Of a DNA stretch of 13,418 nucleotides, positions 1 through 6,085 are shown piece after piece. The stretch's first letter is position 1. Every line of letters begins with the position of its first letter. Under the pieces are notes generated by a model. That model ran no database searches, was not told the DNA's origin, and saw nothing but the letters and a program-made list of their open reading frames with translations. A program made the position numbers and the translations under genes. This DNA is from Alphaproteobacteria bacterium (lineage in GTDB: Bacteria; Pseudomonadota; Alphaproteobacteria; Sphingomonadales; Sphingomonadaceae), in the NCBI GenBank assembly GCA_028869975.1, contig JAGWQR010000378.1, forward strand, positions 1-13,418. The letters are read 5' to 3'.

Positions 1-308
1 AGCTCGCTGATCGGCTCAACTATCTGGCCACCATCGGCGCGGTGGCCCCGTTCATCGGGCTGTTTGGCACGGTGTGGGGGATCATGCGCGCGTTCACCGG
101 CATTGCGGCGCAGCAGAATACGTCGCTGGCGGTGGTGGCACCGGGGATTGCCGAGGCGCTGTTTGCGACGGCGCTGGGCCTGTTCGCCGCCATTCCGGCG
201 GTGATTGCGTATAACCGCTTTTCGCACGGCATCAACCGGATCGAGGCGCGGCTCAACCGCTTTGCCGATGGCTTCCACACCACGCTGAGCCGCGAGCTGG
301 AGGTCTGA
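1..308 (+). CDS. tolQ: TolQ, C-terminal part (5' end outside the window)
   Basis: Inner-membrane component of the Tol-Pal proton channel, of the TolQ/ExbB/MotA family. The reading frame is already open at base 3 and ends with TGA at 306-308, so about 101 C-terminal residues are present. Two hydrophobic helices are visible: one around ATIGAVAPFIGLFGTVWGIM, and one around GIAEALFATALGLFAAIPAVIAYN. These are the second and third TolQ transmembrane segments, and they carry the conserved small residues and threonines that line the proton path with TolR. A GTG at 42-44 is in frame but lies inside the conserved helix, so it is not the start. The stop overlaps the tolR start by one base. The tolR-tolA-tolB-pal genes that follow identify this as TolQ rather than ExbB. 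Confidence 0.95.
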   Translation, partial: LADRLNYLATIGAVAPFIGLFGTVWGIMRAFTGIAAQQNTSLAVVAPGIAEALFATALGLFAAIPAVIAYNRFSHGINRIEARLNRFADGFHTTLSRELEV

Positions 309-742
309 TGGCGATCCAGCTTCCCTCGCAACGTGGCCGGGGCCGCCGTACGCCGATGGCCGAAATCAACGTGACGCCGCTGGTTGATGTCATGCTGGTG
401 CTGCTCATCATCTTCATGGTGACCGCGCCGCTGCTGGTGGCGGGGGTGAAGGTGCAACTGCCGCAAAGCGCCGCCGCTGCGCTCGATCAGGATCAAAAGC
501 CGCTCGACATCACGCTCGATCACACGGGCGGCATCTTCATCGACAAGCAGCCGGTGGCCGAAAGCGCGCTGGCAGAAACCCTCGCACAGGCGCACACCAG
601 CGCAGGTGACCCGCCGCGCCAGGTTTATCTGCGCGCCGACAAGACGCTCGATTATGGCCGGGTGATGCTGGTGATGGGCGCATTGAGCCATGCCGGCTTC
701 ACCAAAATCGCAATGGTGACGGTGAATAATGAGCCGCACTGA
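308..742 (+). CDS. tolR: TolR, proton-channel subunit of the Tol-Pal system
   Basis: TolR (ExbD/TolR family), 144 residues, which is the usual family length. It has a short basic cytoplasmic N-terminus (GRGRRTP), then one transmembrane helix at about residues 26-45 that contains the conserved aspartate D27 in NVTPLVDVMLVLLIIFMV. That aspartate carries protons in the TolQ-TolR motor. The rest is a periplasmic domain expected to dimerise and touch peptidoglycan. The ATG at 308 overlaps the tolQ stop (TGATG), with a GGAGG Shine-Dalgarno at 299-303. The 3' end overlaps the start of tolA by 14 bases. These overlaps suggest coupled translation and fixed stoichiometry within one tol operon. Confidence 0.96.
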   Translation: MAIQLPSQRGRGRRTPMAEINVTPLVDVMLVLLIIFMVTAPLLVAGVKVQLPQSAAAALDQDQKPLDITLDHTGGIFIDKQPVAESALAETLAQAHTSAGDPPRQVYLRADKTLDYGRVMLVMGALSHAGFTKIAMVTVNNEPH

Positions 743-1577
743 CCGGATCAGCCTGGGCGTCGCCGCGCTGGGCCATATCCTCGGCCTGGGGGCGCTGCTC
801 TTTGTGCTGCATCATGAGCGCGTGCCGGAATTGCCGGAGGCGGTGCCGGTCGAGGTGGATCTGAGTGCGCCGATCGATGCGCAATCGAGCGCGCCGCACG
901 CCGCGACAGAACCCCCGGCGCAGAGCAGCGCACCCGTGGTCGCCACCAAACCCGCCCCGGTTCCGGATGTCGCGCCGCCACCGCCTGAACCTAGGCCGGA
1001 GCCGAAGCCCGAACCCAAGCCTGAACCCAAGCCAAAGCCTCTGCCCAAGGCTGCTGCGCAACCGCGCGAGTCCGCCTTCTCCCCGCCTTCGCAGGCGCAT
1101 CGCACTGCACTTGCGGCGGCGCTCGGGCTCGGTGGCGCGGTCGGGCTGGCCAAGGCGGCGCAGGTAAGGAAAGGTGTCAGCGCCAAGCCTTCCCCCAGCA
1201 CCAGCGCCACGCCCCATGCCACGGTGAGTGCAGCGGCACGCGCCAGCTACACCGCCGCGATTGCCGCCCGCGCGCAGCAATGCGTCAGCAGCATCAATAT
1301 CGGGCTATGGCCGGGGGTGGAGAAAATCCACGCGATCATTACGCTGCACTTTGCGCCCGACGGTACCTTGTCGGCGCGGCCCGATGTCCGCCCCGATGAT
1401 GCGACACTCGATGATGACAACCGCCGATATGCCGGGCCGTTTCGCGACAGTATTGCACGGCATTTCGAAGCGTGCGACTTTGCCGGGCTGCATCTGCCGC
1501 CCGATTTGTATAAAAGTGCCGATGGACGCGGATGGAATCTGGTCAAGTTCGGGTATAAATGGAGTCATTCAGGATGA
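729..1577 (+). CDS. tolA: TolA, periplasm-spanning energy transducer, short form
   Basis: TolA-like protein of 282 residues; E. coli TolA has about 421. A single N-terminal membrane anchor lies at about residues 9-27. Next comes a Pro/Lys/Glu-rich linker (PEPR-PEPK-PEPK-PEPK at 86-101), then an Ala-rich stretch and a compact C-terminal domain from about residue 170. That domain has two cysteines, C185 (RAQQCVSSI) and C249 (FEACDF), placed like the disulfide pair of TolA domain III, which binds TolB and Pal. The long Ala/Lys helical domain II of enteric TolA is absent and seems replaced by the Pro-rich spacer. The start overlaps the tolR end and the stop overlaps the tolB start (ATGA). The identification rests on position, architecture and the C-terminal domain, because TolA is poorly conserved in sequence. 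Confidence 0.88.
   Translation: MSRTDRISLGVAALGHILGLGALLFVLHHERVPELPEAVPVEVDLSAPIDAQSSAPHAATEPPAQSSAPVVATKPAPVPDVAPPPPEPRPEPKPEPKPEPKPKPLPKAAAQPRESAFSPPSQAHRTALAAALGLGGAVGLAKAAQVRKGVSAKPSPSTSATPHATVSAAARASYTAAIAARAQQCVSSINIGLWPGVEKIHAIITLHFAPDGTLSARPDVRPDDATLDDDNRRYAGPFRDSIARHFEACDFAGLHLPPDLYKSADGRGWNLVKFGYKWSHSG
984..1031 (+). repeat. PEP(K/R) tandem repeat in the TolA linker
   Basis: Four consecutive 12-base units encode PEPR, PEPK, PEPK and PEPK, followed by the related PK and PLPK. Codons differ between units (CCG GAG CCG AAG, CCC GAA CCC AAG, CCT GAA CCC AAG). The repeat therefore looks kept at protein level rather than freshly expanded. Such X-Pro repeats form stiff extended rods and are common in TonB and TolA linkers that must cross the periplasm. 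Confidence 0.85.
1561..1564 (+). promoter_or_regulatory. Shine-Dalgarno that favours the 1574 start of tolB
   Basis: GGAG at 1561-1564 lies 9 bases before the ATG at 1574. The alternative in-frame ATG at 1559 has no purine-rich element ahead of it. Choosing 1574 gives a clean Sec signal peptide and an ATGA overlap with the tolA stop. Confidence 0.6.
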
Positions 1578-2968
1578 GCAGGTTGACGAAGCTGCGTACG
1601 TATTGGCCTTTGCTGCTGGCGCTGGCGGGCAGCGCGCCACTTTTGGCGCAGGCGCCCGCGCCGCTGCTCCCCGGTACACCGGCCCCGGCCGCAACGCCCG
1701 TGCCCAATCCGGATGCGCCGATCGAGATCACGGGTGGTACTTCAAGCGTCATTCCGATTGCCATTCCCGACATGCCGACCCCGCACATGACCGATACACT
1801 GGCCGGCAGCACCGATGTGCTGGGGCATGAAGTGGCGCAGGTGATTACCACTGATCTGCGCAATTCGGGGCTGTTCACGCCCACCGGCACCTCGCTGCCC
1901 AGCGTGTCGATGCCGCAGGTGACGGCACCTGATTTTGCCTATTGGTCGAGCAACTCCACGTCCAAGCTGGTCGAAGGCTTTGTGCTGGCCAATGCCGCCA
2001 ACAGCCTCACCATCGGCTGCTATCTGTATGACGTACCCTCAAAAAGCGAGCTGGCCCGCCAGGGCTACAAGGTGGCCGCGCAGGACTGGAGGCGCGCTGC
2101 ACACAAATGCGCTGATGTCATCTATGCCCGCCTGACCGGCGAAGGGGCCTATTTCGACAGCCGTATCGTCTATATCGCAGAAAGCGGGCCGAAGGCACAC
2201 CGGATCAAGCGGCTGGCGATCATGGATCAGGATGGCGCGAACCACCATTTCCTCACCAATGGCCAGACGCTGGTGCTGACGCCGCATGTTTCACCCGATC
2301 ATCGCAGTATTGTTTATATGAGCTATCTGGGCCAGCGCGGACGGATTTATACCTACGACATCGCGAGCGGCAAGCAGCGGCTGGTGGTGGACAGCCCCAA
2401 CCTCACCTTTGCGCCGCGCATTTCGCCGCACAACACATGGGTGCTGTTCTCGCAGTCGATCGCTGGGGAAACCAATATCTACCGCATTCCCTTTGCCGGG
2501 GGCACACCCGAGGCGCTGACCGCAACCACCGGCATCAACACCGGCGGCAGCTATTCACCGGATGGCAGCAAGATCGTGTTCGAATCGGATCGCTCTGGCG
2601 GCCAGCAGCTCTATGTGATGAACGCCGATGGCTCCGACCAGCACCGCATCAGCTTTGGCGCGGGCCGGTATGCGACGCCCGCCTGGAGCCCGCGCGGTGA
2701 TCTGATCGCCTTCACCCATCTGGGTGCGGGGCATTTCCGTATCGGAGTGATGACACCTGCGGGCTCGGGCGAGCATCTGCTCACCAATAGCTGGCAGGAC
2801 GAAGGGCCGAGCTGGTCGCCCAATGGTCGCGTGCTCACTTTTGCCCGGCTGACGCAGAATAGTGGCAAATCGGAAATCATGGCGATTGATTACACTGGTG
2901 CGAATGAGCGCCATATTGTAACCCCGCTTGATGGATCGGATCCGGCCTGGGGGGGCTTGCTACCCTGA
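1574..2968 (+). CDS. tolB: TolB, periplasmic beta-propeller of the Tol-Pal system
   Basis: TolB, 464 residues. It has a Sec signal peptide: basic MSRLTKLR, a hydrophobic core WPLLLALAGSAPLL, and a probable cleavage after AQA near residue 27. An N-terminal alpha/beta domain of about 150 residues follows, then a six-bladed WD40-like propeller from about residue 195. The blades show typical TolB repeats such as SPDHRSIVYMSY, YDIASGK, SPDGSKIVFESDRSGGQQLYVMNADGSD, SPRGDLIAFTH and SPNGRVLTFAR. TolB binds Pal and is pulled off it by energised TolA, which lets Pal relocate to the septum. A start at 1559 would add MESFR and is less likely. The gene ends 28 bases before pal, and no terminator-like hairpin was noticed in that gap. 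Confidence 0.96.
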   Translation: MSRLTKLRTYWPLLLALAGSAPLLAQAPAPLLPGTPAPAATPVPNPDAPIEITGGTSSVIPIAIPDMPTPHMTDTLAGSTDVLGHEVAQVITTDLRNSGLFTPTGTSLPSVSMPQVTAPDFAYWSSNSTSKLVEGFVLANAANSLTIGCYLYDVPSKSELARQGYKVAAQDWRRAAHKCADVIYARLTGEGAYFDSRIVYIAESGPKAHRIKRLAIMDQDGANHHFLTNGQTLVLTPHVSPDHRSIVYMSYLGQRGRIYTYDIASGKQRLVVDSPNLTFAPRISPHNTWVLFSQSIAGETNIYRIPFAGGTPEALTATTGINTGGSYSPDGSKIVFESDRSGGQQLYVMNADGSDQHRISFGAGRYATPAWSPRGDLIAFTHLGAGHFRIGVMTPAGSGEHLLTNSWQDEGPSWSPNGRVLTFARLTQNSGKSEIMAIDYTGANERHIVTPLDGSDPAWGGLLP

Positions 2969-2984
2969 ACATAGTGTCCAGCTC

Positions 2985-2990
2985 AAGGAG
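2985..2990 (+). promoter_or_regulatory. Shine-Dalgarno deciding the pal start
   Basis: AAGGAG at 2985-2990 directly abuts the ATG at 2991 but is 6 bases from the ATG at 2997. Normal spacing therefore selects 2997, which gives a protein beginning MKKLVLIAVAAS. The two candidates differ by two residues (MT). Confidence 0.75.
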
Positions 2991-2996
2991 ATGACA

Positions 2997-3515
2997 ATGA
3001 AGAAACTGGTATTGATTGCTGTGGCGGCCAGCGCGCTCAGCTTGGTGGCGTGTTCGAAAAAACCACCCAAGGACTTGCCGCCGCCGCCGGTGGGCGCGCC
3101 GGGCGCCAATAGCAGCGCGACTGTGCCACCGCCGATGCCGCAGGGGCCGGTGCCTGGCTCGCGCGATGATTTCCTGGCCAAGGTGGCGGCTGACCGCGTG
3201 TTCTTTGATACCAACCGGTCTGACCTCGATGAGACGGCGCGCAGCACACTCGACAGCCAGGCCAAATGGCTGCTGCAATATCCCGCCGTCCGCATCACCA
3301 TTGAGGGCCATTGCGACGAGCGCGGCACCCGCGAATATAATCTCGCGCTGGGCGAACGCCGCGCCAACGCCGCCAAAAACTATCTGGTGGCGGCGGGCGT
3401 GAATGTCGCGCGCATCAACACCATCTCCTATGGCAAGGAACGGCCCGCCGTGCTCGGCTCGAACGAGGCCGCCTGGGCCAAGAACCGCCGCGCGGTAACG
3501 GTGACGCTGAACTGA
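2997..3515 (+). CDS. pal: Pal, peptidoglycan-associated outer-membrane lipoprotein
   Basis: Pal, 172 residues from the ATG at 2997. The type II signal peptide MKKLVLIAVAASALSLVAC has the lipobox LVAC, with the lipidated cysteine at residue 19. A Pro-rich tether of about 35 residues follows, then an OmpA-C-like peptidoglycan-binding domain at about 65-172. That domain carries the classical motifs VFFDTNRSDLD, EGHCDERGTREYN (104-115), LGERRA and NRRA (163-166), whose Asp and Arg bind diaminopimelate. Pal anchors the outer membrane to the wall and is the final partner of TolB/TolA. The gene closes the tol operon. The usual follower cpoB (ybgF) is missing, and an intergenic gap leads into polysaccharide genes instead. 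Confidence 0.97.
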   Translation: MKKLVLIAVAASALSLVACSKKPPKDLPPPPVGAPGANSSATVPPPMPQGPVPGSRDDFLAKVAADRVFFDTNRSDLDETARSTLDSQAKWLLQYPAVRITIEGHCDERGTREYNLALGERRANAAKNYLVAAGVNVARINTISYGKERPAVLGSNEAAWAKNRRAVTVTLN

Positions 3516-3552
3516 GCCATCGTCCCTGCTCAACCGGGAAGTATTGTGCAGG

Positions 3553-3574
3553 CCGGGCTGCATTTATAGCCCGG
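3553..3574 (+). terminator. Possible terminator hairpin after pal
   Basis: A perfect 7-bp inverted repeat, CCGGGCT at 3553-3559 and AGCCCGG at 3568-3574, with an 8-base loop, lies 37 bases after the pal stop. The stem is GC-rich and well placed to end the tol transcript. No T-run follows it, so it is not a canonical intrinsic terminator. It could act with Rho or simply protect the mRNA end. Confidence 0.4.
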
Positions 3575-3725
3575 GGCTGCGCCCGCAGTGGTTTAGCTTG
3601 CGGCGGCACGGACGTGCTTATCGTCAAAAAAGGGGTGGCATTCGGGGCGCACCTCCTCTAGGGGGCGTCTGTTAAAATCGAAGGTAGCGATGCAGAGTGC
3701 GGGAGCATGGGTATTGTCATGGTAA

Positions 3726-3754
3726 TTGGCGTAGTAAGAGCTTGAATGGATAAA
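3726..3754 (+). promoter_or_regulatory. Candidate sigma70-type promoter for the polysaccharide operon
   Basis: TTGGCG at 3726-3731 (4 of 6 to TTGACA) and GATAAA at 3749-3754 (4 of 6 to TATAAT) are separated by 17 bases. This would give a leader of about 100 bases before the co-polymerase gene. The match is modest. A second -10-like hexamer, TAAAAT at 3673-3678 (5 of 6), has no recognisable -35. Inference only. Confidence 0.28.
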
Positions 3755-3811
3755 TTGGCACTTGCCTTCGAATCGCGACGTGCATCGGTTTGCGCCTTAG
3801 TTCGCGTCTGA
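3746..3811 (+). CDS. Possible 21-codon leader ORF upstream of the co-polymerase gene
   Basis: ATG at 3746 opens 21 codons (starting MDKLALAFES, rich in Arg, Ala and Val) and ends at TGA 3809-3811. The purine run AAGAG at 3736-3740 lies 5 bases before it. Two smaller frames precede it: an 11-codon frame MQSAGAWVLSW at 3690-3725 with AAGG 5 bases upstream, and an 8-codon frame at 3719-3745 whose TGA directly touches this ATG. The peptide resembles no family I know. It may be a chance frame or part of a translated leader that senses translation. If the promoter at 3726-3754 is the real one, only this last frame could be carried by the mRNA, and its start would lie at or before the transcription start, which argues against it. 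Confidence 0.15.
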   Translation: MDKLALAFESRRASVCALVRV

Positions 3812-3862
3812 CGGTTTATCCGTACTGCACCACCCATGTCCTGACCCGGCTTTTTTGAGAGA

Positions 3863-6085
3863 ATGAGGAACATGCTCAGTTTGACGAATCAGAATATGGC
3901 TGGTGACGCTGCGAATCTCGAGCAGATGAGCGTTACGAACGCGCCAAGAGAGAATCTGGCACCGCCAATCCTGCTGCAATACTGGCAGATCATCATACGT
4001 CACAAATGGATGATTCTGGGCATCGTCCTGATTGCACTGATTGCCGGTTTCGTTGTTACGGTGCTGACGACGCCACAATATACCGCCAAGGCGCGGATCG
4101 AAATCAGCCGCGAGCAGAAAAAAATAACGAATGTCGAGAGTGTCGATTCGGCGGATGCGGGGCGTGATCTCGAATTTTACCAGACGCAATATGCACTCTT
4201 GCAGGCACGCACGATTGCGGAACGGGTCGCGAATGACCTTCATCTGAGTGACAGCCCGGCTTTTTTCCGGGCGCATGGCACGCGTCAGAGCACCGGCATG
4301 ATGGCCGTTGACAAACCCACCGCGCTGCTTACTCCAGCCGAACGCGCCAAGCGTGAGGAGCGCGTGATCAGCCTGTTGCTTGAAAACGTCAACATATCGC
4401 CGGTTCGCGGGTCAAGCCTTGTTGATGTTGGCTATACCAGCGCATCTCCAGCGATATCGACTGCAATCGCCAATGACTGGACAAAACAGTTCATCAACGA
4501 GAGCATCGACCGCAAATATGCATCGACCGCCGACGCTCGCAAATTTCTGGAAAACCGGCTGGAAGATTTGCGCAACCGGGTTGAGCAATCCGAACGTGAA
4601 GCTGCCGATTATGCCGCCAAGAACGATATTGTGGCGCTATCCAAATCAACAGATGCCGACGGCAAGACCAATACACAGCAAACCCTGGCCTCCAGCGATC
4701 TGGAGGAGCTGAATACCGAGCTTAACAAGGCTACGGCTGAGCGGATTGCCGCCGAAAGCAGAGTCAGCCAGAATGGCGGCAACAGCAACGAAGCGCTTAC
4801 CAACACCGCGATCAACACGATGCGGGAAAAGCGCGCTGAAATTGCAGCCGAATACGCCAAAATGCTGGTTCAGTTCGAGCCAGATTACCCCGCTGCCCGG
4901 GCGCTTGCTGCACAAATAAGCACGCTCGACGCCAGTATCGCGCGTGAGGAAGCACGGGTTGGTAACAGCCATGCCCAGGATTATCATGCGGCGGCGCAGC
5001 GTGAGCAGCAGCTCAAGGATAAGGTCAACGCTCTCAAGCAACAACTTGCTACGCAGCAGCAGGCCAGTATCCAGTATAATATATATCAGCGCGAAGCCGA
5101 TACAAACCGCCAGCTCTATAATGCCTTGCTGCAACGCTATAAGGAAATCGGGGTTACGGGGATTGACGCCAGCAACATTTCTGTTGTCGATAACGCCCAG
5201 ATTCCGAGTCAGCCCACATCTCCCATCTTCCTGCTCAATATGGCGCTTGCCCTGCTCGGTGGACTGGCTCTGGCGGCTACAGTCGTGCTGGCGCTGGATC
5301 AGATCGATGAAGGCGTGCGCGAGCCGGGCCAGATCAGCCGTCAGCTTGGTCTCTCGCTCCTCGGGAGTACACCCGATCTTGCCGAAGAGGATCCGATCGC
5401 CGGCCTTGGCGATCCGAAATCGGTTATCTCCGAAGCCTATCTGAGTATCCGTTCCAATCTCGCCTTTTCGACCGATCATGGTGTGCCCAGATCGCTGATG
5501 GCAACGAGCACACGGCCCGCCGAAGGCAAATCAACCACGTCGCTCGCCCTCGCCTGTGTGTTGGGTCGCACAGGCAAAAAAATATTGCTGATCGACGCCG
5601 ATATGCGTGCGGCATCCTTGCATAATTTTATCGGACAAAAAAATGATAACGGTCTGAGCAATTATCTGGCGGGTGATAACGATTGGGGTGCGCTGTTGCA
5701 GCCAACACAGTTCAAGGGCGTGAATTTTCTGGCAGCCGGACCAACGCCGCCGAGCGCAGCAGAACTGCTGAGCAGTGACCGGCTGCTTATGCTCGTACGG
5801 CAATTACAGGAACATTTCGATCATATTGTCATCGATGCCCCGCCAATTCTGGGTATTGCCGATGCCCCGCTTGTGGCGCGCACCGTTGAAGGCTGCGTCT
5901 TTGTCATCGAAGCCGAAGGGGTTGCCATCCGGGGTGTCAAGCAATCGCTGGATCGTCTCCATGCCGTCAACGCACGCGTTTATGGCGCCATCTTGACCAA
6001 GCTTCATCATCGTCAAGCGGGCTATGGCTATGGCTATGGCTACGGCTACGGCTACGGATCGGATTCCGACAGGAAGCCTGAATGA
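3863..6085 (+). CDS. Wzc-type polysaccharide co-polymerase with C-terminal tyrosine autokinase (BY-kinase)
   Basis: This 740-residue inner-membrane protein controls chain length and export of a capsule or exopolysaccharide. TM1 is at about 50-68. A Wzz-type periplasmic region with long coiled coils (about 210-430) contains the FEPDYPAARAL segment. The Pro-rich motif IPSQPTSP (447-454) leads into TM2 (455-477). The cytoplasmic kinase has Walker A STRPAEGKST (549-558, K556), Walker A' ILLIDADMR (574-582) and Walker B IVIDAPP (655-661). The tail has six tyrosines in strict GY alternation (720-732), the expected autophosphorylation cluster. Kinase and co-polymerase are fused, as in Wzc. The start is uncertain: ATG 3863 has GAGAG only 1 base upstream, and ATG 3872 has AGGA 2 bases upstream. 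The stop overlaps the next start (ATGA). No adjacent Wza exporter or phosphatase gene is present. Confidence 0.93.
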   Translation: MRNMLSLTNQNMAGDAANLEQMSVTNAPRENLAPPILLQYWQIIIRHKWMILGIVLIALIAGFVVTVLTTPQYTAKARIEISREQKKITNVESVDSADAGRDLEFYQTQYALLQARTIAERVANDLHLSDSPAFFRAHGTRQSTGMMAVDKPTALLTPAERAKREERVISLLLENVNISPVRGSSLVDVGYTSASPAISTAIANDWTKQFINESIDRKYASTADARKFLENRLEDLRNRVEQSEREAADYAAKNDIVALSKSTDADGKTNTQQTLASSDLEELNTELNKATAERIAAESRVSQNGGNSNEALTNTAINTMREKRAEIAAEYAKMLVQFEPDYPAARALAAQISTLDASIAREEARVGNSHAQDYHAAAQREQQLKDKVNALKQQLATQQQASIQYNIYQREADTNRQLYNALLQRYKEIGVTGIDASNISVVDNAQIPSQPTSPIFLLNMALALLGGLALAATVVLALDQIDEGVREPGQISRQLGLSLLGSTPDLAEEDPIAGLGDPKSVISEAYLSIRSNLAFSTDHGVPRSLMATSTRPAEGKSTTSLALACVLGRTGKKILLIDADMRAASLHNFIGQKNDNGLSNYLAGDNDWGALLQPTQFKGVNFLAAGPTPPSAAELLSSDRLLMLVRQLQEHFDHIVIDAPPILGIADAPLVARTVEGCVFVIEAEGVAIRGVKQSLDRLHAVNARVYGAILTKLHHRQAGYGYGYGYGYGYGSDSDRKPE
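6020..6055 (+). repeat. Hexanucleotide repeat (GGCTAT)3(GGCTAC)3 encoding the Gly-Tyr tail
   Basis: Six perfect 6-base units occur in frame, three GGCTAT then three GGCTAC, encoding GY six times and followed by GGA. The near-identity of units at DNA level contrasts with the codon-shuffled PEPK repeat in tolA and suggests recent slippage-driven expansion. Gain or loss of units keeps the frame and changes the number of phosphorylatable tyrosines by one each. Confidence 0.95.

Larger units (their letters stand above)
3516..3862. other. Intergenic region between the tol operon and the polysaccharide operon
   Basis: This stretch of 347 bases has no full-length gene on either strand. It is visibly lower in GC than the tol genes: bases 3721-3780 are 28/60 G+C, while 901-960 in tolA are 46/60. 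It contains a GC-rich hairpin just after pal (3553-3574), a short inverted repeat at 3606-3617 (GCACG GA CGTGC) and possible promoter hexamers. It also has three tiny abutting open frames (3690-3725, 3719-3745, 3746-3811). It most likely ends the tol transcript and starts the next one. Frames on the minus strand that cover it run into pal and look like shadows. Confidence 0.7.

Noticed and set aside
20..739. Open minus-strand frame of 239 codons opposite tolQ/tolR
   Set aside because: Antisense to conserved membrane proteins, with low-complexity His/Arg-rich translation typical of a shadow frame.
3636..3660. Minus-strand AGGAGGT followed by ATG, as if a strong translation start
   Set aside because: The frame closes after five codons, and no longer gene lies behind the site on that strand apart from a shadow frame that runs into pal.
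3755..3776. TTGGCACTTGC looked like a sigma54 (-24/-12) promoter
   Set aside because: The GG and GC elements are not at the required ten-base distance; TGGCAC and TTGC are directly adjacent.
5075..5080. Perfect TATAAT within the co-polymerase gene
   Set aside because: No TTGACA-like hexamer lies 15-19 bases upstream, and there is no gene start shortly downstream.
4646..5479. Long open frame of 277 codons on the minus strand inside the co-polymerase gene
   Set aside because: It lies fully antisense to a gene with clear Wzz and Walker motifs, has no family resemblance and mirrors the codon bias of the sense strand.
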